Assembly: GCF_017963645.1 (NCBI RefSeq)
Contig: NZ_JAGMWN010000001.1
Location: 930,001 to 994,000 of the forward strand
Length of the DNA: 64,000 nucleotides
Origin: Marivibrio halodurans
Lineage (GTDB): Bacteria; Pseudomonadota; Alphaproteobacteria; UBA8366; Aestuariispiraceae
Reading direction: 5' to 3'
Every line of letters starts with the position of its first letter. Position 1 is the first letter of the stretch. The translations under genes were made by a program, and so were the position numbers. This document shows positions 8,023 to 16,691 of the stretch, piece after piece. Under the pieces are notes generated by a model, which ran no database searches, was not told the origin of the DNA, and saw nothing but the letters and a program-made list of their open reading frames with translations.

Positions 8023-11000
8023 ATGGACGGCACCCCCATCAAGAAGCTGCTGATCGCCAACCGCAGCGAGATCGCCATCCGCATCATGCGCGCGGCGACG
8101 GAACTCGGCATCGCCACCGTCGCCGTCTTCACGGAGGAGGACAAATACGCCCTCCACCGCTTCAAGGCGGACGAAAGTTACCTGATCGGCCGGGGGCTGG
8201 GGCCGGTAAAGGCCTATCTGGCGATCGAGGAGATGCTGCGCGTCGCGCGGGAGGCGGGCTGCGACGCGGTGCATCCGGGCTATGGCTTCCTGTCGGAGAA
8301 TCCGGATTTCGCGGAAGCCGCGATCGCCGACGGCCTCACCTGGGTCGGCCCGCCGCCCGACGTCATGCGCGCCGTCGGCAACAAGGTCGCCGCGCGCAAG
8401 GTCGCGGAGGCGGCGGAGGTGCCGGTGATGCCCGCGACCGGTCCCCTGCCGGACGATCTGGACGAAGCGAAGACGCTCGCCGACAAGATCGGCTATCCCG
8501 TCATGCTGAAGGCGAGTTGGGGCGGCGGTGGCCGCGGCATGCGCGTGATCGAAAGCGCGGAGACATTGAAGGAACAGGTCGAGGCCGGCCGGCGCGAGGC
8601 CGAGGCCGCCTTCGGCAATGGCGAGGTCTATCTGGAGAAGCTGGTCGTCAAGGCGCGGCATGTGGAGGTCCAACTCCTCGGCGACATGCACGGCACCATC
8701 GTCCATCTGTGGGAGCGCGACTGCACCGTGCAGCGCCGCAACCAGAAGGTCGTGGAACGCGCGCCCGCCCCATACCTCACCCAGGAGAGGCGGGAGGACC
8801 TCTGCCGGTCCGGCGTACGCCTCGCCCGGCAGGCCGGCTATGTGAATGCCGGGACGGCCGAATTCCTGATGGATGCGGAAACCGGGCGTTTCTATTTCAT
8901 CGAGGTCAATCCGCGCATCCAGGTCGAGCATACGGTCTCCGAGGAGGTGACCGGCATCGACATCGTGAAGGCGCAGTTGATGATCGCCCAGGGTGCGCGG
9001 ATCGGCGACCGGGACGATTCCGGCGTGCCCGCGCAGGCGGATATCCAACTCGACGGGCATGCCCTGCAATGCCGAATCACGACGGAGGACCCGGAAGCCA
9101 ATTTCGTCCCCGATTACGGCCGCATCACGGCCTATCGCGGGGCGACGGGTTTCGGCATACGGCTCGACGGCGGCACGGCCTATTCGGGCGCGGTGATCAC
9201 GCGCTATTACGATTCACTGCTGGAGAAGGTCACCGCCTGGGGCTGGAGCCCGGAGGTCGCGGTGCGCCGCATGGACCGCGCGTTGCGCGAATTCCGCATC
9301 CGGGGCGTGGCCACCAACCTCGTCTTCGTCGAGAACCTGATCAATCACCCGAAGTTCCTGGCCGGCGACTACACCACGCGTTTCATTGACCAGACGCCGG
9401 AACTGTTCGATTTCCCGCGCCGCCAGGATCGGGCGACCAAACTGCTCCAATTCATCGGCGACGTCACCGTCAACGGCAATCCGGAGGTGAAGGACCGCCC
9501 CCGCCCGTCCGACCACGCCTTGGCGCCCGTGGTCCCGACCAATTTCGACATGCTGGGCACCCCGCCGGAGGGAACGCGCACTCTGCTCGACCGGCTGGGG
9601 CCGGAGGGATTCGCCCAATGGATGCTGGACGAGCAGCGCGTGCTGATCACCGACACGACGATGCGCGACGCGCATCAGTCCTTGCTGGCCACGCGCATGC
9701 GCAGTTACGACATGGTGAAGGTGGCCGACGCCTATGCGCGCGGATTGCCGGAGCTTTTCTCGCTCGAATGCTGGGGCGGGGCGACCTTCGACGTCGCCAT
9801 GCGCTTCCTCGACGAGTGTCCCTGGGACCGGTTGCGCGCGATCCGGGAGCGGGTGCCGAATATCCTGTTGCAGATGCTGCTGCGCGCCTCCAACGCCGTC
9901 GGCTACACCAATTATCCGGACAATGCGGTCCGGTATTTCGTCCAACAGGCCGCCGATAACGGCATGGACCTGTTCCGCGTGTTCGATTCCCTGAATTGGG
10001 CGGAGAACATGAAGGTCGCGATCGAGGCCGTTCTGGAGACCGGCAAGCTCTGCGAGGCGGCGATCTGCTATACCGGCGATCTGTTCGACGAGGGACGGCC
10101 GAAATACGACCTCGACTACTATGTCGCGCTTGCCCGCGAATTGAAGGGTCAGGGCGCGCATATCCTGGGCATCAAGGACATGGCGGGTCTGTGCCGGCCA
10201 CGCGCGATCGACACCCTGGTCCGCGCGCTGAAGGATGAGACCGGCCTGCCGATCCATTTCCATACCCACGACACCAGCGGCGCGGCCGCGGCCAGCGTGA
10301 TCGCGGCCGCCGAGGCCGGGGCGGATGCGGTGGACGCGGCGATGGACAGCCTCTCCGGTCTCACCTCCCAGCCCAATCTGGGCTCGATCGCCATGGCGCT
10401 GGCCGACACGCCGCGCGCCCCGGGCCTAGACCCGGCCACGGTGCGCGCCTTCTCCGACTATTGGGAGGCGGTGCGCCAGCAATATCGCGCCTTCGAGAGC
10501 GATTTGCGCGCCGGCGCCTCGGAGGTCTATCTGCACGAGATGCCGGGCGGCCAGTTCACCAACCTGAAGGAACAGGCCCGCGCCATGGGGCTGGCGGAGC
10601 GCTGGCACGAGGTGGCGCGCACCTATGCCGAGGTCAACTGGATGTTCGGCGACATCGTGAAGGTGACGCCGAGCTCCAAGGTAGTGGGCGACATGGCACT
10701 CTCCATGGTCTCCAGCGGCCTGACGGTGGCGCAAGTGGAGGACCCGGCGCACGACACCAGCTTCCCCGACTCCGTCGTCGCCATGCTGCGCGGGGAGCTG
10801 GGCCAGCCCCCGGGCGGCTGGCCGGAAGCGCTGCGGAAGAAGGCGCTGAAGGGCGAGAAACCCTTCACCGACCGGCCGGGCAAGCACCTGAAGCCCGTCG
10901 ATCTGGAGGCCGAACGCACAGCGGCCGCCAAGGCGGCCGGAGAGGAGATCGACGCCGCCGACCTCGCGTCCTACCTGATGTATCCGAAGGTCTTCACCGA

Positions 11001-11481
11001 CTTCGCCAAACGCCGGCAGGAAACGGGGCGCCTCGACGTCGTGCCGACGCCCGTCTTCTTCTACGGCATGGAGCCGGGCGACGAGGTCACGGTCGAGATC
11101 GAGAAGGGCAAGATCCTCGTCATTCGCTTGCTGACCGTGGCGGAGCCTGACGAGGCGGGCCAACGCGAGGTCTTCTTCGAATTGAACGGCCAACCGCGCA
11201 TGGTGCGCATCGCCGACGCCAAGCTGGCCGAGAAGAGCATCGCGCGGGAGAAGGCCGATCCCGACCAGCCGGGCCACGTCCCCGCCCCCATGCCCGGCAT
11301 GGTCGCCAGCCTCGCGGTATCGGAAGGGCAGAAGGTGAAGGCCGGCGATATCCTCATGACGCTGGAGGCGATGAAGATGGAAACCGCCATCACCGCCCCC
11401 GTCGCCGGCACGGTGAAGCGCCTGACCGTCAAGGCGGGCGGGCAGGTCGACGCGAAGGACCTTGTGGCGGTGATCGGATAG
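8023..11481 (+). CDS. pyc: Pyruvate carboxylase
   Basis: Single-chain biotin enzyme of 1152 aa that makes oxaloacetate from pyruvate, bicarbonate and ATP to refill the TCA cycle. Biotin carboxylase fills about residues 5-460 (LLIANRSEIAIRIM, KASWGGGGRGMR, FIEVNPRIQVEHTVSE). The carboxyltransferase starts near 540 with ITDTTMRDAHQSLLATR, followed by the PYC/OADA domain and a C-terminal biotinyl domain with LEAMKMET, lysine about residue 1118. The length and domain order are those of the alpha4-type enzyme. I start at the ATG at 8023, which opens MDGTPIKKLLIANR; the ribosome site is weak. The gene is intact and converges on a LysR gene. Confidence 0.97.
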   Translation: MDGTPIKKLLIANRSEIAIRIMRAATELGIATVAVFTEEDKYALHRFKADESYLIGRGLGPVKAYLAIEEMLRVAREAGCDAVHPGYGFLSENPDFAEAAIADGLTWVGPPPDVMRAVGNKVAARKVAEAAEVPVMPATGPLPDDLDEAKTLADKIGYPVMLKASWGGGGRGMRVIESAETLKEQVEAGRREAEAAFGNGEVYLEKLVVKARHVEVQLLGDMHGTIVHLWERDCTVQRRNQKVVERAPAPYLTQERREDLCRSGVRLARQAGYVNAGTAEFLMDAETGRFYFIEVNPRIQVEHTVSEEVTGIDIVKAQLMIAQGARIGDRDDSGVPAQADIQLDGHALQCRITTEDPEANFVPDYGRITAYRGATGFGIRLDGGTAYSGAVITRYYDSLLEKVTAWGWSPEVAVRRMDRALREFRIRGVATNLVFVENLINHPKFLAGDYTTRFIDQTPELFDFPRRQDRATKLLQFIGDVTVNGNPEVKDRPRPSDHALAPVVPTNFDMLGTPPEGTRTLLDRLGPEGFAQWMLDEQRVLITDTTMRDAHQSLLATRMRSYDMVKVADAYARGLPELFSLECWGGATFDVAMRFLDECPWDRLRAIRERVPNILLQMLLRASNAVGYTNYPDNAVRYFVQQAADNGMDLFRVFDSLNWAENMKVAIEAVLETGKLCEAAICYTGDLFDEGRPKYDLDYYVALARELKGQGAHILGIKDMAGLCRPRAIDTLVRALKDETGLPIHFHTHDTSGAAAASVIAAAEAGADAVDAAMDSLSGLTSQPNLGSIAMALADTPRAPGLDPATVRAFSDYWEAVRQQYRAFESDLRAGASEVYLHEMPGGQFTNLKEQARAMGLAERWHEVARTYAEVNWMFGDIVKVTPSSKVVGDMALSMVSSGLTVAQVEDPAHDTSFPDSVVAMLRGELGQPPGGWPEALRKKALKGEKPFTDRPGKHLKPVDLEAERTAAAKAAGEEIDAADLASYLMYPKVFTDFAKRRQETGRLDVVPTPVFFYGMEPGDEVTVEIEKGKILVIRLLTVAEPDEAGQREVFFELNGQPRMVRIADAKLAEKSIAREKADPDQPGHVPAPMPGMVASLAVSEGQKVKAGDILMTLEAMKMETAITAPVAGTVKRLTVKAGGQVDAKDLVAVIG

Positions 11482-11493
11482 CGAACCGCGCCC

Positions 11494-12399
11494 CTATCCC
11501 CGCTCCGCCGCCTCGGCCTCCGCCTCCTCGATCAACCATTGGCGGAAGGTTTCGGCGGCCGCGCGCAGGGGCACGCGGGCGCGGCGCACGATATGATAGG
11601 CGGACTGGCGCTTTTCAGGCGGGGGCTGGAAGGGGATGACGAGACGCCCCGCCGCGATATCGTCATGCACCAGGCTGGCAAGGCCCAGGATGACCCCCTG
11701 CCCATCAACCGCCGCCTGATAGCCGAGCGTGGTCAAGGCGAAGATCAACCCGCGCCGGACATCGACCTCCGGCGCGCCCGCGCCGGCCAGCCATTGCTCC
11801 CATTCCGCATATTCGCTGTCATGCAGCAGATAATGATTGGCGAGATCCTGCGGCGTCTCCAGCTTCGGGCTGCGCTTCAGGTAGTCGGGACTGCATAGCG
11901 GGACGAGCCGCCCGCCGACCAGCGCCTCCGCCTCCAGACCCGGCCATTTTCCCGCGCCGTGACGGATGCCGAGATCGACATCCTCGCGCTCGTAATCGAT
12001 CAATTCGCGCGTTGGGTTGAGACGCAATTGGATCGTCGGCGCGCGCTGTTGAAAACGCGGCAAGCGCGGCACCAGCCAACGCGAGGCGAAGGCCGATGTC
12101 GTGGCGACATGAAGCGGCCGGTTCTCATCCGCCCGGCGCAGGCGCACCGTCTCGTCCTCCACCAAATCGAAGGCCTCGCGCACGGCGGCGTAATAGCGTT
12201 GTCCCGCCTCCGTCAGCAGGATCGAGCGGCCGGCGCGACGCAGCACCGCGAAGCCCAGCCAATCCTCCAACGCGCGAAGCTGCTGACTGACGGCGGCATG
12301 GGTGACGTTCAGATCCGCCGCCGCCTTGCTGACGGAAAGGTTGCGGGCCGTCGCCTCGAAGGCGCGAAGCTGGGTCAGGTTGGGCATATCGCGTCGCAT
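11494..12399 (-). CDS. LysR-family transcriptional regulator (GcvA-like)
   Basis: DNA-binding regulator of about 301 aa. The N-terminal winged helix-turn-helix reads LTQLRAFEATARNLSVSKAAADLNVTHAAVSQQLRALE, followed by the LysR substrate domain. SVSKAAADLNVTHAAVSQQ and the later YLLHDSEYAEWEQWLAGAG resemble the GcvA group. The start may be 12399 or the ATG at 12387, and neither has a strong ribosome site. It converges with pyc (12 bases between stops) and is divergent from a small gene at 12536, which is its most likely target together with itself. A TGTAA-N7-TTACA site lies just upstream. Confidence 0.9.
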   Translation of the reverse strand: MRRDMPNLTQLRAFEATARNLSVSKAAADLNVTHAAVSQQLRALEDWLGFAVLRRAGRSILLTEAGQRYYAAVREAFDLVEDETVRLRRADENRPLHVATTSAFASRWLVPRLPRFQQRAPTIQLRLNPTRELIDYEREDVDLGIRHGAGKWPGLEAEALVGGRLVPLCSPDYLKRSPKLETPQDLANHYLLHDSEYAEWEQWLAGAGAPEVDVRRGLIFALTTLGYQAAVDGQGVILGLASLVHDDIAAGRLVIPFQPPPEKRQSAYHIVRRARVPLRAAAETFRQWLIEEAEAEAAERG

Positions 12400-12407
12400 T
12401 CTGATAT

Positions 12408-12424
12408 TGTAATTTAATCTTACA
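12408..12424. promoter_or_regulatory. Candidate LysR box
   Basis: TGTAA, seven bases, TTACA: an inverted repeat with the T-N11-A spacing typical of LysR-type sites. It sits in an AT-rich stretch nine bases before the LysR start and about 110 before the divergent small gene, a usual place for autoregulation and target control. Confidence 0.5.
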
Positions 12425-12535
12425 TATTAGCAAGAATTGCTGCCTCGCCTCACGGCCGGGTTTCACCTACATAAACACTCAGAAGGCGACGGGAAACGGC
12501 CCGTACCGAGCGAATAGATCGTTAGGAGAATTGCC

Positions 12536-12814
12536 ATGAACCCGATGCAGGACACCACACTGACCATCGCCCAGATCGCCGATGGCCGGATCGACCACCG
12601 CCGTGATCAGCTTTCCGCCCAGACCTTGAGGGAGCGGGTCGAACTCTCCCGCGCGGTGGAGCGTGAACGTGCCCGTCAGCGCCGCACCGTGATCTACGCG
12701 GGTCTGGGCCGGATGCTGCGAACCCTCCTGGCGCGCTTCCCCCGGGGACTGCGTCCCGCCCCGCGCCCCGTTTCCGGGCCGGCCACCACGCCGTCCGGCG
12801 GTTGCGCCGCCTGA
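12536..12814 (+). CDS. Small basic protein of unknown function
   Basis: A 92 aa protein that I do not recognise. The start has a good ribosome site (TTAGGAGAATTGCC before the ATG), and the gene is followed by a strong terminator, so it is likely real. The first 50 residues are charged and probably helical (LRERVELSRAVERERARQRR). A short, more hydrophobic amphipathic stretch follows (TVIYAGLGRMLRTLLARF), then a Pro/Arg-rich tail. It is divergent from the LysR regulator and may be its target. A membrane-surface or regulatory role is possible but not shown. Confidence 0.6.
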   Translation: MNPMQDTTLTIAQIADGRIDHRRDQLSAQTLRERVELSRAVERERARQRRTVIYAGLGRMLRTLLARFPRGLRPAPRPVSGPATTPSGGCAA

Positions 12815-12841
12815 GCCTGCCCGCTCAGGACGGCCCCTTGC

Positions 12842-12930
12842 GAGCCGCGGGGACGTTCCGCCCCCCAAAGCCCCACCCGCGAAGCCCCCTTCGCGGGTCT
12901 CGGGCGGAACGGCCCCGCGCTCGCTTTTTT
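12842..12930 (+). terminator. Branched, two-stem rho-independent terminator
   Basis: An outer stem pairs GAGCCGCGGGGACGTTCCGC and the next two bases (12842-12863) with GGGCGGAACGGCCCCGCGCT and the next base (12902-12922), with small bulges. Inside it is a perfect ten-base hairpin ACCCGCGAAG/CTTCGCGGGT (12875-12898). Six T residues follow at 12925-12930. It ends the small gene at 12814 and faces the convergent methyltransferase gene. Confidence 0.8.
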
Positions 12931-12940
12931 GTCGGTGTCG

Positions 12941-13714
12941 TCAGGCCCCGCCTAGCCTGTCATCAGGGAGCAAAGATGCGCCATCCCGCAACACGGCCCG
13001 GGCCTCCATCGTGTAACGCTCCTCCCCCGTTCCATGCAGAAAAAGGCCCGGCAACAGGCAATCCATGCCCCGCACGCCCTTGCGTGCATGGACGATGACC
13101 CGTTTCGCCGGCACGCCTGCCCGCGGCCAGAGCGGCAGGATGCGGATGTCGCCCGCGCGGCCGTGCAGCAGCGCCAGGATCTCGCTCAACCGATCCGCGC
13201 GGTGGATCAGGGTGAGCCCCCCCTTGGGCGCCAGCGCGGCCAGCAGGCAATCGATCCAATCCGACAACCGCGCCTCCCCCTCCCGGTTCGCGGTATCCCG
13301 TCCGGCGTGAGGCGAGGCGTCCGTGCCGATCAAATGATAGGGTGGGTTCGCCATCGCCTGCGCGAAGGTGCCGCACGGCAGTTCCGTCGGCGGTGACAGG
13401 AGATCGCCGGTCAGCACCCGGCAGCGCCCGTCCATGCCATTCGCCGCCGCGTTGCGCGACGCGATCGCGGCCATGGCCGGGTCGCGCTCCAACCCGACAA
13501 GATCGGCATGCGCCACCCGCGCGCCATAGCAGAACATCGCCGTACCGACACCGCAGCCGAGGTCGAGAACCGGGCCGCCCGCCGCCCGACCGCGATCCTT
13601 CACGACCGGCACGGCGGCGGCCAACAGGACCGGGTCCATCGCGGCGCGGTAACCGTCCGCCGGCTGCTCGATCACGATCCGGCCCCCCAGGAAGGCATCA
13701 CGCGTGGTGGTCAC
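12941..13714 (-). CDS. TrmN6-like tRNA/adenine N6-methyltransferase
   Basis: SAM-dependent methyltransferase of 257 aa in the COG4123 group, whose E. coli member modifies adenine 37 of tRNA1(Val). The SAM-binding motif is VLDLGCGVGTAMFCYGAR near residue 50. The base-flipping catalytic motif is ANPPYH near residue 125; NPPY marks N6-adenine and related methylases. I favour the GTG at 13714, with GGGGGAGG four bases before it, over the TTG one codon earlier. Its start overlaps the stop of the DUF2007 gene by three bases, so the two are translationally coupled, a pairing that recurs in alphaproteobacteria beside the polyprenyl synthase. Confidence 0.85.
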   Translation of the reverse strand: MTTTRDAFLGGRIVIEQPADGYRAAMDPVLLAAAVPVVKDRGRAAGGPVLDLGCGVGTAMFCYGARVAHADLVGLERDPAMAAIASRNAAANGMDGRCRVLTGDLLSPPTELPCGTFAQAMANPPYHLIGTDASPHAGRDTANREGEARLSDWIDCLLAALAPKGGLTLIHRADRLSEILALLHGRAGDIRILPLWPRAGVPAKRVIVHARKGVRGMDCLLPGLFLHGTGEERYTMEARAVLRDGASLLPDDRLGGA

Positions 13715-13920
13715 CAATCCTCCCCCGCCTCTTCCAGAAGCGCGCGCGCCCGTTCGTAGTCCTCGTCCAGGACCATGAGGCGGCGTTCCAGCGCGCCGAT
13801 GGAGCCCTCCATGATACTGGCATGCAGGTCCATCATCACCGCCTCTATACCGCTCTCCGCCAGGAGGGCGGTCAGGAAACTGAGCCGGACCGGATCATTG
13901 CTGCGCACCACTTCCCGCAC
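13711..13920 (-). CDS. DUF2007 small protein
   Basis: A 69 aa protein of the DUF2007 family (putative signal-transducing protein domain). VVRSNDPVRLSFLTALLAESGIEA matches the start of the domain, and RRLMVLDEDYERARALLEE matches its end. It starts with GTG, with AAGGCAGG upstream. It is coupled to the TrmN6-like gene and divergent from the polyprenyl synthase gene. The function of the family is not known; related ferredoxin-like domains bind proteins or PII-like partners. Confidence 0.85.
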   Translation of the reverse strand: MREVVRSNDPVRLSFLTALLAESGIEAVMMDLHASIMEGSIGALERRLMVLDEDYERARALLEEAGEDW

Positions 13921-14090
13921 GGGCCTGCCTTTTCCATATGTCGTCGCGAGCGAACCGGCGAGGCAGAGACGACGCCGAAAACCGCCATGCGCCGCTTGAC
14001 CATTGCCGGTCCCGGACTATGGTTCGCCCCTGTGTAGCCGCGCGTCAATCGGCGCGGGTCCTATCCGGTCGGACGAGGGGAATAGCTGGC

Positions 14091-15134
14091 GTGGCCAAGA
14101 TTGTCAGCCTGAACGACGAACGCGAGGCCAAGCGCGAGGCGGAACAGGAGGCGCGTAAGCCCTCCTTCGACCGACTGGCGCGGCTTGTCGACGCGGACAT
14201 GTCCCGCGTGAACCAGCATATCCTCGATCATATGCAGAGCCCGGTGGCGCTGATACCGCAACTCGCGGGGCACCTGATCGCGGCGGGGGGGAAGCGCCTG
14301 CGCCCGATGATGGTCTGCGCCGCCGCCCAGCTCTGCGGCTATACCGGCAGCCGCCATATCGGCCTCGCCGCCTGTGTCGAGTTCATCCACACCGCAACGC
14401 TGCTGCATGACGACGTGGTGGACGAGAGCGACTTGCGCCGTGGCCAGGAAAGCGCCAATGCGCTCTGGGGCAATCAGGCCAGCGTCCTGGTCGGCGACTT
14501 CCTGTTCAGCCGTGCCTTCCAACTCATGACCGCCGACGGGCAGTTGAAGGTCCTGAAAATCCTCTCCGACGCCTCCGCCGTCATCGCGGAGGGCGAGGTG
14601 CTGCAGCTCATGACGGCGAACGCACCCGACACCTCGGAAGAGGACTATCTGCGCGTCATCCGGTCCAAGACCGCCGCCCTCTTCGCCGCTGCCACCCAGA
14701 TCGGCGCCGTCGTGGCCGAACGTCCGGCGAAGGAGGAGGAGGCGCTCTCCAGCTACGGCATGAATCTCGGCATCGCCTTCCAGCTTGTCGACGACGTGCT
14801 CGATTACTCCGCCGATCAAGCGGCGCTCGGCAAGACGGTGGGGGATGATTTCCGCGAGGGCAAGGTTACCCTGCCGGTCGTGCTCGCCTGGCGGCGCGGC
14901 GACGCGGAGGAGCGGGAATTCTGGCGCCGCACGATCGAGCGATCCGACCAGCGCGAGGGCGATCTGGACCACGCCATGCGGCTGATGGCCAAGCACGGCA
15001 CGCTGACCGACACCCTGGACCGCGCCCGGCATTACGGGGCGATCGCGCGCGACGCCCTCGGCCTCTTCCCGCAGGCGGATATCAAGGACGCGATGCTGGA
15101 AGCGATCGATTTCGTGATCGACCGCGCCTACTGA
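14091..15134 (+). CDS. ispB: Long-chain polyprenyl diphosphate synthase (octa/decaprenyl type)
   Basis: Trans-prenyltransferase of 347 aa that builds the isoprenoid side chain of ubiquinone from farnesyl or geranylgeranyl diphosphate and IPP. Both aspartate-rich motifs are present: LLHDDVVDESDLRR (first) and QLVDDVLDYSAD (second), together with GGKRLRPMM near the start of the fold. The length and the charged N-terminal stretch fit IspB-like enzymes; the chain length cannot be told from the sequence. I start at the GTG at 14091 after GAGGGG; an earlier in-frame ATG at 13938 would add unrelated residues. It is divergent from DUF2007/TrmN6. Confidence 0.9.
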   Translation: MAKIVSLNDEREAKREAEQEARKPSFDRLARLVDADMSRVNQHILDHMQSPVALIPQLAGHLIAAGGKRLRPMMVCAAAQLCGYTGSRHIGLAACVEFIHTATLLHDDVVDESDLRRGQESANALWGNQASVLVGDFLFSRAFQLMTADGQLKVLKILSDASAVIAEGEVLQLMTANAPDTSEEDYLRVIRSKTAALFAAATQIGAVVAERPAKEEEALSSYGMNLGIAFQLVDDVLDYSADQAALGKTVGDDFREGKVTLPVVLAWRRGDAEEREFWRRTIERSDQREGDLDHAMRLMAKHGTLTDTLDRARHYGAIARDALGLFPQADIKDAMLEAIDFVIDRAY

Positions 15135-15138
15135 CGCG

Positions 15139-15153
15139 GGCCGGAGAACGGCC
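15139..15153. terminator. Short hairpin between convergent genes
   Basis: GGCCG-GAGAA-CGGCC lies between the stops of the polyprenyl synthase gene and the convergent glutamine-synthetase-like gene. The stem is short and there is no T-run, so this is a weak terminator call. Confidence 0.3.
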
Positions 15154-15161
15154 GCCGCGCC

Positions 15162-16511
15162 TCACACATTCAACAGCAGGTTCTCGCGTTCCCAGGAGGA
15201 AATCACCTGCTGATAGAGGTCGTATTCGGTGTTCTTGACCTCGATATAGGCCTTGGCGAAACGCTCCCCCAACACCTCCTTCAACGGCTTGGCATAATTG
15301 AATTTATAGAGCGCGTCGCCCTGGTGACGCGGCAGCGAGAAGGCGAAGCGGTAGGCGTCGCCCTCCACCGGCTTCTGCGGCTCCAGCTTCTCCGTCAGGC
15401 CGAGATATCCGCAGGCCAGCGTCGCCGCGATCGCCAGATAGGGATTGGCGTCCGAGCCCGCGACCCGGTTCTCCACCCGCCGGGCCTCCGGCGCCGATTC
15501 CGGCACGCGCAGGCCGACCGTGCGGTTGTCGCGGCCCCAATGGACGTTGATCGGCGCATCCGAATAGCGCGCGATCCGCCGATAGCTGTTCACGTTCGGC
15601 GCCAACAGCGGCATCGAGGGCGAGAGATAACGCTGCAAGCCCCCGATATAATTCAGGAACTGCTTCGAATCCTTGCCGGCCTTGGTGGCGAAGATATTCC
15701 GGCCCGTCTTCTGGTCGATGAGGGACTGGTGGATATGCATCGAACTGCCGGGCTGGTTCTGATGCGGCTTGGCCATGAAGGTCGCGTGCACCCCGTGCTT
15801 CAACGCGGCCTGACGGACCAAGCGCTTGAACAGGAAGACCTGATCGGCGAGCTCCATCGGGTCGCCGTGGTTGAAGTTGATCTCCAACTGCGCCGCCCCG
15901 GCCTCGTGCGCCAGGGTATCGACATCGATCAGCGCCGCCTCGCAATAATCGTAGATGTCCTCGACGATCGGATCGAATTCGTTCGCGGCCTCGATGCCAT
16001 AGGCTTGGCGGCCGGATTCCTGACGGCCGGACAGGCCGATCGGCGGCTCCAGCGGATAATCGGGATCGACGTTCTTCTTGACCAGATAGAATTCCAACTC
16101 CGGCGCCACGACGGGCCGCAGCCCCAGCGCCTCGAACTGCCGGACGACGTTGCGCAACACCGCGCGTGGCGCGTAATCCACGGGCTCGTCATTCAGGTAA
16201 TAGGCATCGCAGACCACCTGCGCCACCGGCGTCGGATACCAAGGCACGACGCGCACCGTATCCGGATCGGGTTTGAGATAGACATCGAGGCTCTCGTCGC
16301 TCGCCACCTCGCTGGTTTCTACATAGTCGCCGGTGACGGTCTGGATGAAGACGCTGTCCGGCATGCGCAGTTCGCGCCCCCCAAGCCCCTTCACGAATTT
16401 CGGACAGGGCAGGATCTTGCCGCGCGCGATCCCCGCCATGTCCGGCACCAGGCATTCGACCTCGTCGATCGTCCGACCGGTGACCCATTCCGCCAATTCT
16501 TCGTTCGTCAT
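15162..16511 (-). CDS. Glutamine-synthetase-family gamma-glutamyl ligase (PuuA-like), copy 1
   Basis: ATP-dependent ligase of 449 aa. It has the N-terminal beta-grasp domain and the catalytic domain with ELEFYL, LEINFNHGDPMELADQVF, the metal/phosphate loop GSSMHIHQSL, and NVHWGRDNRTVGLRVP near the end. The protein lacks the adenylylation-loop context of GlnA and fits the gamma-glutamylpolyamine/amide synthetase group that joins glutamate to an amine. The ATG at 16511 has GGGG seven bases upstream. It is divergent from a second paralog and a PuuB-like oxidase, so a gamma-glutamylated-amine pathway is likely; putrescine itself is only one candidate. Confidence 0.85.
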   Translation of the reverse strand: MTNEELAEWVTGRTIDEVECLVPDMAGIARGKILPCPKFVKGLGGRELRMPDSVFIQTVTGDYVETSEVASDESLDVYLKPDPDTVRVVPWYPTPVAQVVCDAYYLNDEPVDYAPRAVLRNVVRQFEALGLRPVVAPELEFYLVKKNVDPDYPLEPPIGLSGRQESGRQAYGIEAANEFDPIVEDIYDYCEAALIDVDTLAHEAGAAQLEINFNHGDPMELADQVFLFKRLVRQAALKHGVHATFMAKPHQNQPGSSMHIHQSLIDQKTGRNIFATKAGKDSKQFLNYIGGLQRYLSPSMPLLAPNVNSYRRIARYSDAPINVHWGRDNRTVGLRVPESAPEARRVENRVAGSDANPYLAIAATLACGYLGLTEKLEPQKPVEGDAYRFAFSLPRHQGDALYKFNYAKPLKEVLGERFAKAYIEVKNTEYDLYQQVISSWERENLLLNV

Positions 16512-16529
16512 GATCCCCTGCCCGCGTTG

Positions 16530-16550
16530 CCCGGGTCGACCCGACCCGGG
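16530..16550. promoter_or_regulatory. Perfect inverted repeat in the leader of GS-like copy 1
   Basis: CCCGGGTCG-ACC-CGACCCGGG has nine-base arms and a three-base spacer. It begins about 19 bases before the start codon of the minus-strand GS-like gene. As RNA it would form a stable hairpin near the ribosome site; as DNA it could be an operator. Confidence 0.5.
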
Positions 16551-16568
16551 GGTCCGCGAAATTTAAAA

Positions 16569-16596
16569 TTGTGATCACATTTCTATTGCCTATACT
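16569..16596 (+). promoter_or_regulatory. Candidate promoter of GS-like copy 2 with palindromic operator
   Basis: TTGTGA (16569-16574), 16 bases, then TATACT (16591-16596). The -35 overlaps the perfect palindrome TGTGATCACA (16570-16579). The same ten-base palindrome occurs upstream of the Liv-type operon at 52075-52084. It lies about 95 bases before the start at 16692 and may also control the divergent gene. Confidence 0.5.
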
Positions 16597-16691
16597 CCGC
16601 GACGGCAACAGGCGAAGGTGATTGGGCCCGACCGGCCGCTCCATCGCAAGCGTTCACGACGCCCCCAAGAGACGGATAAGCGAGATCGACG

